A stretch of 64,000 bases of DNA, from NCBI GenBank assembly GCA_038526915.1, contig JBCBGF010000004.1, forward strand, positions 62,001 to 126,000, read 5' to 3'. The DNA comes from JBCBGF01 sp038526915 (GTDB taxonomy: Bacteria; Pseudomonadota; Alphaproteobacteria; Rhodobacterales; Rhodobacteraceae). Numbering within the stretch: position 1 is the stretch's first letter; each line of letters opens with the position of its first letter. A program made the position numbers and the translations under genes. Positions 1 to 7,744 of this stretch are shown one piece after another. Under the pieces are notes generated by a model, which made no database searches, was not told the DNA's origin, and was given only the letters and a program-made list of their open reading frames with translations.

Positions 1-2
1 AC

Positions 3-464
3 GGCATGATCGCCGAGGGGCGCGAGCTGGCCAAGATCGCCTCGAACATCACCATCAAGGTGCCGCTGACCTGGGCAGGGCTGAAGGCCTGCAAGGTTCT
101 GTCGGATGAGGGGCGCATGGTGAATGTCACGCTGTGCTTTTCGGCCAACCAGGCGCTGCTTGCCGCCAAAGCAGGCGCGACGTTCATTTCGCCATTTGTC
201 GGGCGGCTGGACGACATCAACCTCGACGGGATGGAGCTGATCGCGGACATCCGTGAGATCTACGACAATTACGGATACGAGACCCAGATATTGGCGGCCT
301 CGATCCGGACGGTCAACCACATGACGGATGCGGCCAAGATCGGCGCAGATGTGGCCACCGCGCCACCGGGCGTCATCAAAAAGATGGCCGAACACGTTTT
401 GACGGACAAAGGGCTTGATGCGTTTCTGGCAGATTGGGAGAAGACAGGTCAGAACATCCTGTAG
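3..464 (+). CDS. Transaldolase / fructose-6-phosphate aldolase family protein (5' end outside window)
   Basis: C-terminal part of a class I aldolase of the small transaldolase/FSA family; about 153 codons are present and the N-terminus lies before the window. The block IKVPLTWAGLKA holds the expected Schiff-base lysine (the K of KVP). NVTLCFSANQALLAAKAGATF and the SPFVGRLDD segment are the usual phosphate-binding and barrel strands. These enzymes transfer or cleave dihydroxyacetone units in the non-oxidative pentose-phosphate pathway in the cytosol. The sequence alone does not separate transaldolase from fructose-6-phosphate aldolase activity. The next gene starts 38 bases downstream on the same strand, with no terminator in between. 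Confidence 0.9.
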   Translation, partial: GMIAEGRELAKIASNITIKVPLTWAGLKACKVLSDEGRMVNVTLCFSANQALLAAKAGATFISPFVGRLDDINLDGMELIADIREIYDNYGYETQILAASIRTVNHMTDAAKIGADVATAPPGVIKKMAEHVLTDKGLDAFLADWEKTGQNIL

Positions 465-502
465 GACTTCCTTAGGGTCGCCGCAGGCATAAGGGGCGCG
501 AC

Positions 503-1210
503 ATGAGCAGTATCGCAAAAGAAGCGGATCAGGTGCGGGAGAAGATCCTCTCGGATCCTGAAATGATCCTGGACGATGCGGATGTGATGCGCGCGCTGGT
601 GGCCGCGAATGAGCGGGCCTTGGGCAACAACATCGTCGATTTGCGCGGGATCGCAATGCAGCGGCTTGAGGCGCGGCTCGACCGCTTGGAAGAGGCCCAT
701 CGCAGTGTGATTGCGGCGGCTTATGAAAACCTGGCCGGCACCAATCAGATCCATCGCGCTGTCCTGCGCCTGCTCGACCCGGTGGATTTTGAGAGCTTTC
801 TGAATGGGCTGGGCGATGACATCTCGGACATTCTTCGGGTCGATGCGACGCGGTTGGTCCTGGAAAGCCACGAAGCGCTGCTGAGCAAAGACCTGGACGG
901 TGTCGCCAGCGTCCTTTCGGTGGCCGAGGTTGGCTTTGTCGCGGACTACGTGGGACGCGGCCGGGACGCGCCGCAGCGGACGGTAACGCTTCGGCAGCTC
1001 GCCGAAGCCGAAGGCGCGCTTTACGGGGACAAGGCCGGTTGGATCCGCTCGGAAGCCTGCCTGGTTCTGGATCTGGGGCCGGACCGTCTGCCCGGAATGC
1101 TGGCCCTTGGCGCGGAAGACCCACATCTCTTTGCACCTTCTCAGGGGACGGATCTTTTGACGTTCTTTGCCGGCACGGTTGAGCGCGCGATCCGTCGCTG
1201 GCTGGCGTGA
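503..1210 (+). CDS. DUF484 family protein
   Basis: 235-residue cytosolic protein of the DUF484 family. Residues 1-70 are helical and charged. The rest resembles a GAF-like fold, with a DLGPDRLPGMLALGAEDPHLF segment near the end that is typical of this family. Function is unknown. From recall, a DUF484 gene also sits directly before xerC in E. coli (yigA), so the order is conserved across proteobacteria and suggests a link to XerC or to its expression. An AAGGGG ribosome site stands ahead of the ATG. The stop overlaps the GTG start of xerC (GTGA), so the two are probably translated together. Confidence 0.88.
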   Translation: MSSIAKEADQVREKILSDPEMILDDADVMRALVAANERALGNNIVDLRGIAMQRLEARLDRLEEAHRSVIAAAYENLAGTNQIHRAVLRLLDPVDFESFLNGLGDDISDILRVDATRLVLESHEALLSKDLDGVASVLSVAEVGFVADYVGRGRDAPQRTVTLRQLAEAEGALYGDKAGWIRSEACLVLDLGPDRLPGMLALGAEDPHLFAPSQGTDLLTFFAGTVERAIRRWLA

Positions 1211-2142
1211 CCGCCACGACTGAGACCCGCCTGACCCCCGGCCTTGCCGCCGCTGTCCATGACTGGCTTGACACGCTGACGGCCGTGAAGGGGCGCAGCG
1301 CGAACACACGCACGGCCTATGCCGCGGATGTCACGGGTTTTCTGTGCTTTATGCAGAACCATATCGGCCAGGGCTTTGGCCCCAAGGCGCTGGGGACGCT
1401 CACCCAATCGGACATGCGGGCCTGGATGGCGCAGGAGCGTGGCCGGGGTGTTGGGGCGCGGTCTTTGGCGCGGGCGCTGTCCTCGGTTAAAGGGTTTGTG
1501 CGCTGGCAGGCCGAGAAGGTTGGGTTCGACCCCACGGCCGTGCTGGCAACGCGCAGCCCGAGCTTTCGGCGCAAACTCCCGCGCCCCCTGCCCGAGGACG
1601 CCGCGCGGGCGATGATCGAGCGCGTCGATCTGCAAGCGTCCGAGCCTTGGGTCGCCGCGCGGGATGCGGCGGTAGTGACGGTGCTTTACGGCTGCGGCTT
1701 GCGGATATCGGAGGCCCTGTCGCTTGATGGTGACGCGCATCCCCTTGGGGAGGTGCTGCGGATCACGGGCAAAGGCGGAAAGGAACGCCTTGTCCCAGTG
1801 ATCCCGGCGGCGCGGAGTGCGGTGTCTGAGTATGTGCGGGCCTGCCCGTTCGACATTGGGCCAGAGACCGCGCTGTTTCTGGGCGTGCGGGGCAAGCGGC
1901 TGTCCCCCCGTGTAGTTCAGAAGGTTGTGGAATCCGCGCGCCTTCAACTGGGTCTGCCCAGCAGTGCCACACCACACGCGCTTCGCCATAGCTTTGCCAC
2001 CCACCTTTTGTCGTCAGGCGGCGATCTGCGGGCGATACAAGAGCTTTTGGGCCATGCGTCCTTGTCGACCACGCAGGCCTACACGGCTGTAGACACCGCA
2101 CGATTGATGGAAATTTACGACAAAGCCCATCCGCGCGCGTGA
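1207..2142 (+). CDS. xerC: Tyrosine recombinase XerC
   Basis: 311-residue site-specific tyrosine recombinase that, with XerD, resolves chromosome dimers at dif. The N-terminal SAM-like core-binding domain covers about residues 10-105 and the catalytic domain about 125-305. The catalytic set is complete: R166 in CGLRISEAL, a lysine in GKGGKER (K189/K192), H257 and R260 in HALRH, H283 in LGH, and nucleophile Y292. I chose the GTG at 1207 because it overlaps the stop of the DUF484 gene in a GTGA junction. Length is usual for XerC. The DUF484 neighbour favours XerC over XerD. Confidence 0.93.
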   Translation: MTATTETRLTPGLAAAVHDWLDTLTAVKGRSANTRTAYAADVTGFLCFMQNHIGQGFGPKALGTLTQSDMRAWMAQERGRGVGARSLARALSSVKGFVRWQAEKVGFDPTAVLATRSPSFRRKLPRPLPEDAARAMIERVDLQASEPWVAARDAAVVTVLYGCGLRISEALSLDGDAHPLGEVLRITGKGGKERLVPVIPAARSAVSEYVRACPFDIGPETALFLGVRGKRLSPRVVQKVVESARLQLGLPSSATPHALRHSFATHLLSSGGDLRAIQELLGHASLSTTQAYTAVDTARLMEIYDKAHPRA

Positions 2143-2182
2143 CCGGTTTGCGCAGCATGGGCAATTCGGTCATGACGGTTTC

Positions 2183-2878
2183 ATGACACCTGCCACCAAA
2201 GCCGTCGGCGTTCACCTTCTCACCGCCAGTGGCGCCGTCTTTGCAATGCTGGCAATGCTGGCCGCCGTGGACGCGAAGTGGAGCCTGATGTTCCTGTGGC
2301 TGGTGGTGGCCTTTGCAGTGGATGGCATCGACGGGCCGCTGGCGCGGAAATACGACGTCAAATCGAACGCGCCGCAATGGGACGGCGAATTGCTCGACCT
2401 GATCATCGATTACCTGACCTATGTGTTCATTCCGGCTTACGCGCTGTTTGCGTCGGGCCTTTTGCCGGGGTGGACCGGGTGGATCGCGATCATCGTGATC
2501 GTCTTTACGAGCGCGATGTATTTCGCCGATACCCGCATGAAGACAAAAGATTATTCCTTCTCCGGCTTCCCGGGATGCTGGAACATGGTCGTTTTGGTTC
2601 TTTTCGCGCTGGCCCCGAATTTTTGGGTCAGCCTCGGCCTTGTTTGCGTTCTGGCGGCGGCGATGTTCTTGCCGGTGAAATTCGTGCATCCCGTGCGCAC
2701 TGCGCGGTGGCGGTGGCTGACCCTACCGATGGCCTTTGGATGGACCTTCTTTGCCGGTTGGGCGGCCTGGGTCGATTTCGATCCGCAGAGTTGGGCGCAT
2801 TGGGGGCTGGTGGTGACGTCGGTCTATCTGGTGGCAGCGGGGGCGGTGCAGCAGATGCTGTACGGACCAGACGGTTAA
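2183..2878 (+). CDS. pcs: Phosphatidylcholine synthase
   Basis: 231-residue inner-membrane enzyme that joins choline directly to CDP-diacylglycerol to give phosphatidylcholine. It belongs to the CDP-alcohol phosphatidyltransferases. The signature is present in the Pcs-type spacing: D50-G51, A54-R55, twelve residues, G68, then D72 and D76. About seven hydrophobic segments surround it. This one-step route is typical of alphaproteobacteria that live with hosts or take up choline. It starts 40 bases after xerC and has only a weak ribosome site. It converges with the DUF3253 gene, with the ends overlapping by four bases. Confidence 0.88.
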   Translation: MTPATKAVGVHLLTASGAVFAMLAMLAAVDAKWSLMFLWLVVAFAVDGIDGPLARKYDVKSNAPQWDGELLDLIIDYLTYVFIPAYALFASGLLPGWTGWIAIIVIVFTSAMYFADTRMKTKDYSFSGFPGCWNMVVLVLFALAPNFWVSLGLVCVLAAAMFLPVKFVHPVRTARWRWLTLPMAFGWTFFAGWAAWVDFDPQSWAHWGLVVTSVYLVAAGAVQQMLYGPDG

Positions 2879-3105
2879 CGCAGGCGCAACCGGATCGGGC
2901 CGCGCGCGGTGAGCGGATCGACCGGTGCGCCGCGCTGGGTGACGATCAGAGGCAGTGTCGCCGCCACCCGGCGGATCTCGGGCATTAGCGGGCGCCAGTC
3001 ATCCGACAGGGCACGCGCTGCTTCAGATGGGCAGAAGCTTTTTGACGCCCCGCGTTCATGGGCAAGCGTCATCAGCGCCGCAGAGATCTCGTCATCCGTC
3101 GCCAT
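2875..3105 (-). CDS. DUF3253 family protein
   Basis: Small cytosolic protein of 76 residues, winged-helix-like in size and pattern, matching DUF3253: an AAL-LAHERG helix, FCPSEAAR, W-R-LMPEIRR, then LPLIVTQRG and a final RGPIRLR strand. Function unknown. The ATG at 3105 gives the family's normal length and lies 14 bases inside the end of the cupin gene, which argues for coupled translation. The longer in-frame start at 3174 would add 23 residues that are an off-frame reading of the cupin. It is the last gene of the ileS-cupin unit. Confidence 0.75.
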   Translation of the reverse strand: MATDDEISAALMTLAHERGASKSFCPSEAARALSDDWRPLMPEIRRVAATLPLIVTQRGAPVDPLTARGPIRLRLR

Positions 3106-3556
3106 CGAAGGGGGTGCCATCCAGCCGGGTGACCGTCTCGGTGCCATCGGCATTGCAGTGTTTGACGAGGTCATGATCGGGATAGGTCACCGTGTCGGCG
3201 ACCCCGCGGGTGCCGGCTACGAGGATCACCGCATCTGCGTCACTGCGGTTCTCCAGACAATGCGCCACCCCCTGCCCCGCAGCCCAAGCCGCTACGTCGC
3301 CGGGGTGCAGGGTGGTTTCGGTGTCTTCCACCAGGACCAGGGTGCCTTCGACCACGTAGACGACTTCCTCCTCCGCCGAATGGTGATGCCTTAGGGAGGA
3401 TTTCGATCCGGGGGGCAGGCGTTCCATCGCGACCCCCAGCGTTCTGAAGCCCAGCGCATCCGCGATAGGCCACGCCGCATAGGGCCCGCAGTCGTCCCCG
3501 GCCCGTGGATCGGGGCCGGGATTATGGCTGTGCCATTCTGGCGTGAGCTTTGGCAT
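3092..3556 (-). CDS. Cupin domain-containing protein
   Basis: 154-residue single-domain cupin. Cupin motif 1 is RHHHSAEEEVVYVVEG (about residues 56-71) and motif 2 is HPGDVAAWAAGQGVAH (84-99), with the metal-binding histidines and glutamate in place, so a mononuclear metal site is likely. The substrate is not evident. The ATG at 3556 shares its A with the stop of ileS (TGATG), which fixes the start and shows an operon. The much longer in-frame extension upstream is a shadow of ileS. Confidence 0.85.
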   Translation of the reverse strand: MPKLTPEWHSHNPGPDPRAGDDCGPYAAWPIADALGFRTLGVAMERLPPGSKSSLRHHHSAEEEVVYVVEGTLVLVEDTETTLHPGDVAAWAAGQGVAHCLENRSDADAVILVAGTRGVADTVTYPDHDLVKHCNADGTETVTRLDGTPFDGDG

Positions 3557-6495
3557 CAGGCCTGCAACGCGATGTAGCAGCGGCGGCAGACGTGCGGATC
3601 GGCATGTTGGCCCACGTCGGGCAGGATCTTCCAGCAGCGCTGGCATTTCTGACCTTGTGCCTTTTCGAACACGACGCCGACGCCTTCGGTCTCTGGCATG
3701 CGGAACGCCTCTGCCGGGATCGGGTCGCCGGTCAGGGTGATGTCGGAGGTGATGCAGATATCCTCGAACGGGACCGACTTCACGGCTTTCAGCGTGTCGG
3801 GGTCGCGGACATGCACCATAGGCGCGGCCTCCAGCGAGGCGCCGATCACCTTGTCGCGGCGCTGGATTTCGAGCGCGGCAGTTACGACGCGGCGGACGCG
3901 GCGGATGCCGGCCCATTTCTGCGCGAGCGGCTCATCCAGCCAATCGGCGGGCGTGGCGGGCATGTCGACGAGGTGAACCGAACTGTCGTCCCCTGGGAAC
4001 CGTTCGAGCCAGACCTCTTCCATGGTGAACACCAGCATCGGCGCGAGCCATGTGGTGAGCCGGTGAAACAGGATATCGAGCACCGTGCGCGCGGCGTTGC
4101 GCCTGTCCGACGGACCATCACAGTAGAGCGCATCCTTGCGGATGTCGAAGTAGAAGGACGACAGATCGACCGTGGCGAAGTTGAAGAGCGCGGTGAAGAC
4201 GCCCTGGAAATCGTAGGCCGCGTAGCCTGTCCGCACCTTGTGGTCGAGTTCGGCCAGACGGTGCAGAACCCAGCGCTCAAGCTCGGGCATGTCCTCGGGC
4301 GCGACGCGTTCGTCCTCGGAGAACCCGGCGAGGTTGCCTAGCATGAACCGCATCGTGTTGCGCAACCGGCGATAGCTGTCGGCCACGCCTTTCAGGATTT
4401 CCGGCCCGATCCGCTGATCGGCGGTATAGTCGGTCTGCACGACCCAAAGGCGCAGGATGTCTGCACCGTATTGGTTCACGACCTCCTCGGGCACGATGGT
4501 GTTGCCCAAGGATTTGGACATCTTGTTGCCCTTCTCGTCCAGCGTGAAGCCATGCGTCACCACGTTGCGATAAGGCGCGCGACCGATGGTGCCGCAGGCT
4601 TGCAGAAGCGAGGAGTGGAACCAGCCGCGGTGCTGGTCGGTGCCTTCCATATAGACATCGGCGATGCCATCCTCGGTCCCGTCCGCGCGGTCGCGTAGAA
4701 CGAAAGCGTGGGTGGAGCCGCTGTCAAACCACACATCGAGGATGTCGAACACCTGTTCGTAGTCGTCGGGATTTTGGTCGTTGCCGAGGAAGCGTTCCTT
4801 GGCGCCGGGCTTGTACCAGGCGTCTGCACCTTCGGCCTCGAACGCCTCAAGGATACGGGCGTTTACCGCTTCGTCGCGCAACAGGTAGTCGGGGTCGTCG
4901 TACTTCGCCCCCTTCTTGACGAAGCAGGTCAGCGGCACACCCCAGGCGCGCTGGCGCGAAAGCACCCAGTCGGGCCGGGCCTCGATCATCGAATAGAGGC
5001 GGTTGCGGCCCGTCTGCGGCGTCCACTTCACCAACTGGTCGATGGAGGTCAGCGCGCGCGTGCGGATAGTCTCGCCATACGCGTCGCGCCCGTCAGCGAG
5101 CGGTTTGTCGATGGCGGCAAACCACTGCGGGCGGTTGAGGCGGATGACGGGGGCCTTGGAGCGCCAGGAATGGGCATCCGAGATCGTGATCCGGCGGCGG
5201 GCGAGCAAGCCGCCCACCTCGACCAGCTTGTCGATGACGGCCTTGTTGGCGTTACCGGGCTTGCCGTTCGGGCGGATGATCTGTTCGCCCGCGAAGAAGG
5301 GAAGGTCGGCGCGGTAGGAGCTGTCATCACCGATGTTGTACGTCATCTCCAGCCCGTGTTTGACACCGATGGCATAGTCATCGTCACCGTGGCTGGGGGC
5401 GGTGTGGACAAAGCCGGTGCCAGCGTCATCGGTGACGTGCCCGCCGGGGAGAAGCGGGACATCGTAATCCCATTCGCCGTTAGCGCCCTCGGCCCCGCGG
5501 AGGGGGTGGGCACAAGCGAGCGTGCCTAGCTCATTGGCTGTCACATCGCGCAGACGCCGCCACATCTCGGGCTCCAGGCGCATGGCCGAAAGAGCCTCGT
5601 CGGCCAAAGCATCGGCGATCAGATAGCGGTCGCCGATCCGCGCCCAGCACTCCTCGGGACGGCCGGTGACCTCATAGAGACCATAGGCGATGTCGGGGCC
5701 GAAGCAGATCGCGCGGTTCTGCGGGAGGGTCCAAGGCGTGGTGGTCCAGATCAGGACCTTCCCACCTGCAAGATCGCCCTGCGCGACCACCCTACCCTCA
5801 CCGGTCGAGACTGCATCAGTGTCCGACAAAAGCGGGAACGGCACCCAAACCGCATCCGTCTGGCGGTCATGGTACTCCACCTCCGCCTCCGCCAGCGCCG
5901 TCTTCTCCACCGGCGACCACATCACGGGTTTCGAGCCCTGATAGAGCGAGCCGTTCATCAGGAAGGTCTGGAATTCCTCCGCGATCACTCGCTCGGCATG
6001 GAAGTCCATCGTCAGATACGGATCGGCCCAGTTCCCGGTGATGCCCAGCCGTTTGAATTCATCCCGCTGGATGTCGATCCAGCCCTCGGCGAACTTGCGG
6101 CATTCCTGGCGGAAGTCGACCACGTCGACCTCGTCCTTGTTCTTGCCCTTCTGGCGATACTGTTCCTCGATCTTCCACTCGATCGGCAGACCGTGACAGT
6201 CCCACCCCGGCACATAGCGCGAGTCGTAGCCCATCATCTGGTGCGAACGCACGATCATGTCCTTGATCGTCTTGTTCAACGCGTGGCCGATATGGAGGTG
6301 GCCGTTTGCATAGGGCGGCCCGTCATGGAGGGTGAAGGGCTTGCGCCCCTCTTTCGCGCGCAGGCGGTCATAGACCCCGATCTTCTCCCACCGCGCCAGC
6401 CAGTCGGGTTCGCGTCTCGGCAGGCCCGCGCGCATCGGGAAATCGGTTTCGGGCAGGTTCAGGGTATCTTTGTAGTCAGGCGTATCGGCACACAT
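3556..6495 (-). CDS. ileS: Isoleucine--tRNA ligase
   Basis: Class Ia aminoacyl-tRNA synthetase of about 979 residues that charges tRNA-Ile in the cytosol. The HIGH motif (HLHIGH) lies near residue 68 and KMSKS near 657. Between them is the CP1 editing domain that removes misactivated valine. The C-terminus ends in a zinc ribbon (CQRCW then CRRCY). Of two adjacent start codons, ATG at 6495 and GTG at 6498, I prefer the ATG; a GAGG element precedes both. A 25-codon reading frame ends in a TGATG overlap with this ATG (see findings). The cupin and DUF3253 genes follow in the same unit. Confidence 0.97.
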   Translation of the reverse strand: MCADTPDYKDTLNLPETDFPMRAGLPRREPDWLARWEKIGVYDRLRAKEGRKPFTLHDGPPYANGHLHIGHALNKTIKDMIVRSHQMMGYDSRYVPGWDCHGLPIEWKIEEQYRQKGKNKDEVDVVDFRQECRKFAEGWIDIQRDEFKRLGITGNWADPYLTMDFHAERVIAEEFQTFLMNGSLYQGSKPVMWSPVEKTALAEAEVEYHDRQTDAVWVPFPLLSDTDAVSTGEGRVVAQGDLAGGKVLIWTTTPWTLPQNRAICFGPDIAYGLYEVTGRPEECWARIGDRYLIADALADEALSAMRLEPEMWRRLRDVTANELGTLACAHPLRGAEGANGEWDYDVPLLPGGHVTDDAGTGFVHTAPSHGDDDYAIGVKHGLEMTYNIGDDSSYRADLPFFAGEQIIRPNGKPGNANKAVIDKLVEVGGLLARRRITISDAHSWRSKAPVIRLNRPQWFAAIDKPLADGRDAYGETIRTRALTSIDQLVKWTPQTGRNRLYSMIEARPDWVLSRQRAWGVPLTCFVKKGAKYDDPDYLLRDEAVNARILEAFEAEGADAWYKPGAKERFLGNDQNPDDYEQVFDILDVWFDSGSTHAFVLRDRADGTEDGIADVYMEGTDQHRGWFHSSLLQACGTIGRAPYRNVVTHGFTLDEKGNKMSKSLGNTIVPEEVVNQYGADILRLWVVQTDYTADQRIGPEILKGVADSYRRLRNTMRFMLGNLAGFSEDERVAPEDMPELERWVLHRLAELDHKVRTGYAAYDFQGVFTALFNFATVDLSSFYFDIRKDALYCDGPSDRRNAARTVLDILFHRLTTWLAPMLVFTMEEVWLERFPGDDSSVHLVDMPATPADWLDEPLAQKWAGIRRVRRVVTAALEIQRRDKVIGASLEAAPMVHVRDPDTLKAVKSVPFEDICITSDITLTGDPIPAEAFRMPETEGVGVVFEKAQGQKCQRCWKILPDVGQHADPHVCRRCYIALQA

Positions 6496-6572
6496 CACAC
6501 GTGTCCTCGGGAAGTCATGTCAGGGATGGTGGGGCGGCGCGATGGCTCAAACGCCTTGTCCCGGCGGCTCAT
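6495..6572 (-). CDS. Possible 25-codon leader frame before ileS
   Basis: ATG at 6572 reads a 25-residue basic peptide (MSRRDKAFEPSRRPTIPDMT and so on) whose TGA shares its A with the ileS ATG (TGATG). No ribosome site is evident and there are no isoleucine runs, so classic attenuation is not suggested. It may be chance. Confidence 0.2.
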   Translation of the reverse strand: MSRRDKAFEPSRRPTIPDMTSRGHV

Positions 6573-6676
6573 GATGTCAGAGCGCCGGGCCTGTAATTCG
6601 AATGATGATGACGGGTGCAAACATCATGGGCGGTGTATAGGCCCGCGGGCCCAGGGCGGCAAGGTGGCAATCGTGC

Positions 6677-7390
6677 CTAGCCGCCGTCGAAGAGCGTGCC
6701 GACGAAATAGGCGATGCACGCGGCCGCCCCGCCGATGGCCAATGTCTCGAACCCCGAGCGCCACCAGGGCGCGAGTGACCAGCGGCTCTTCAACGCGCCG
6801 ATGGCGAAGAACACAGCCGCCGTCAGCCAGATCGACCAGGAAAACGCCTGCGGGACGGCGAACACGAAGGGCATGAGCGGCACGAGGCCAGCGGCGAGGA
6901 ACGCAACGAAGGTGGCGATGGCGGCGTTCATCGGATGGGGGTCGACCGGTGAGAGGCCGTATTCGTCGACCAGCATCATGTCGATCCAGGCGCGTTTGTT
7001 GGCCGCAATGGCGTCGGTGGCGTCCTCCAGGACCTGGCCGGTTAATCCCTTTTGCGACAGGATCTCGCGCAACTCCAAGCGTTCGCCCTCGGGTACTTCT
7101 GCGATATGACGCTCTTCAACTTTGCGAAGGCGGGCGGTGTTGTCCATCTCGGCCTTTGTGCCGGAATAGTTCGCGGCTGCCATGGAAAAACCGTCTGCCA
7201 GCACGTTGGCGATGCCGAGAATGATGATCACTTGCGTCGATAAACCCGCGCCGACCACCCCGGCCACGATGGCGAAGGTTGTCACCGCACCGTCGATGGC
7301 GCCATAGACCGCATCGCGCAGGTGGCCCACGGAGGCTGGCGATGAGATCCGGTCGGCGATCTCGGCTGGCGAATGCCCGTGTTCTTGCAT
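6677..7390 (-). CDS. VIT/CCC1 family transporter
   Basis: Integral membrane protein of the VIT1/CCC1 family, which moves Fe2+ or Mn2+ out of the cytosol. The hallmark first helix RDAVYGAIDGAVTTFAIVAG and the second helix with NVLADGFSMAAANY are present. A charged cytosolic segment of about 70 residues follows, rich in Glu and Arg (ERHIAEVPEGERLELREIL), and is the likely metal-sensing domain. Three more hydrophobic segments close the protein. I use the ATG at 7390 (237 residues). The in-frame ATG at 7426 would add 12 residues, and neither has a strong ribosome site. It is a single gene upstream of nothing obvious. Confidence 0.85.
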   Translation of the reverse strand: MQEHGHSPAEIADRISSPASVGHLRDAVYGAIDGAVTTFAIVAGVVGAGLSTQVIIILGIANVLADGFSMAAANYSGTKAEMDNTARLRKVEERHIAEVPEGERLELREILSQKGLTGQVLEDATDAIAANKRAWIDMMLVDEYGLSPVDPHPMNAAIATFVAFLAAGLVPLMPFVFAVPQAFSWSIWLTAAVFFAIGALKSRWSLAPWWRSGFETLAIGGAAACIAYFVGTLFDGG

Positions 7391-7528
7391 GCGTGCCAAT
7401 CTGGAAGGGGCTGGCCAACGGGGCATTGAGCAGGATCAAGCGCCGCCACCGTATTTCATACGAAAGGCCAAACGAAGCAGCGCGATCAGGCTAGAACAAG
7501 TCTCAACACTGCCAAGAAGGGTGACACT

Positions 7529-7744
7529 ATGATTGCAAGAGCCCGCCTAGGGCACGCCGCCCTTTTTGGCCTCGGCCTCGCCCTGGTTGTGTGCACTGTT
7601 TGGGCTGCACGCGACACGCCAGCTTACACAGAGTGTATAAACAGCATCATCGTCGATGTCGTCCCGATCCCGGGGGAAAGCTGGACGCAACATACGGGCC
7701 GCATGGATGCTGTTGCCCATCGGTACTGCAAAAAGTGGCTCTAG
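7529..7744 (+). CDS. Small exported or membrane-anchored protein, unknown
   Basis: 71-residue protein with a signal-anchor or signal peptide (about residues 8-27, GLGLALVVCTVWAA). The polar remainder has two cysteines (C36 and C67) that could form a disulphide in the periplasm. AAGAAGGG precedes the ATG at good spacing, which is the main support besides the hydrophobic leader. Its stop overlaps the stop of the convergent reductase gene by four bases. I do not recognise the family. Confidence 0.5.
   Translation: MIARARLGHAALFGLGLALVVCTVWAARDTPAYTECINSIIVDVVPIPGESWTQHTGRMDAVAHRYCKKWL

Noticed and set aside
449..2689. Long minus-strand frames (449-1309, 1141-2004, 1763-2689) opposite DUF484, xerC and pcs
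   Set aside because: Arg/Pro/His-rich off-frame readings typical of high-GC DNA; the plus-strand genes have intact catalytic motifs and coupled starts.
6645..6662. GGCCCGCGGGCC palindrome upstream of ileS
   Set aside because: Pure GC palindrome in GC-rich DNA with no promoter elements around it; not informative.
5869..6876. 335-residue plus-strand frame opposite ileS
   Set aside because: Antisense to a complete ileS, low-complexity Arg-rich end, no homology recognised.
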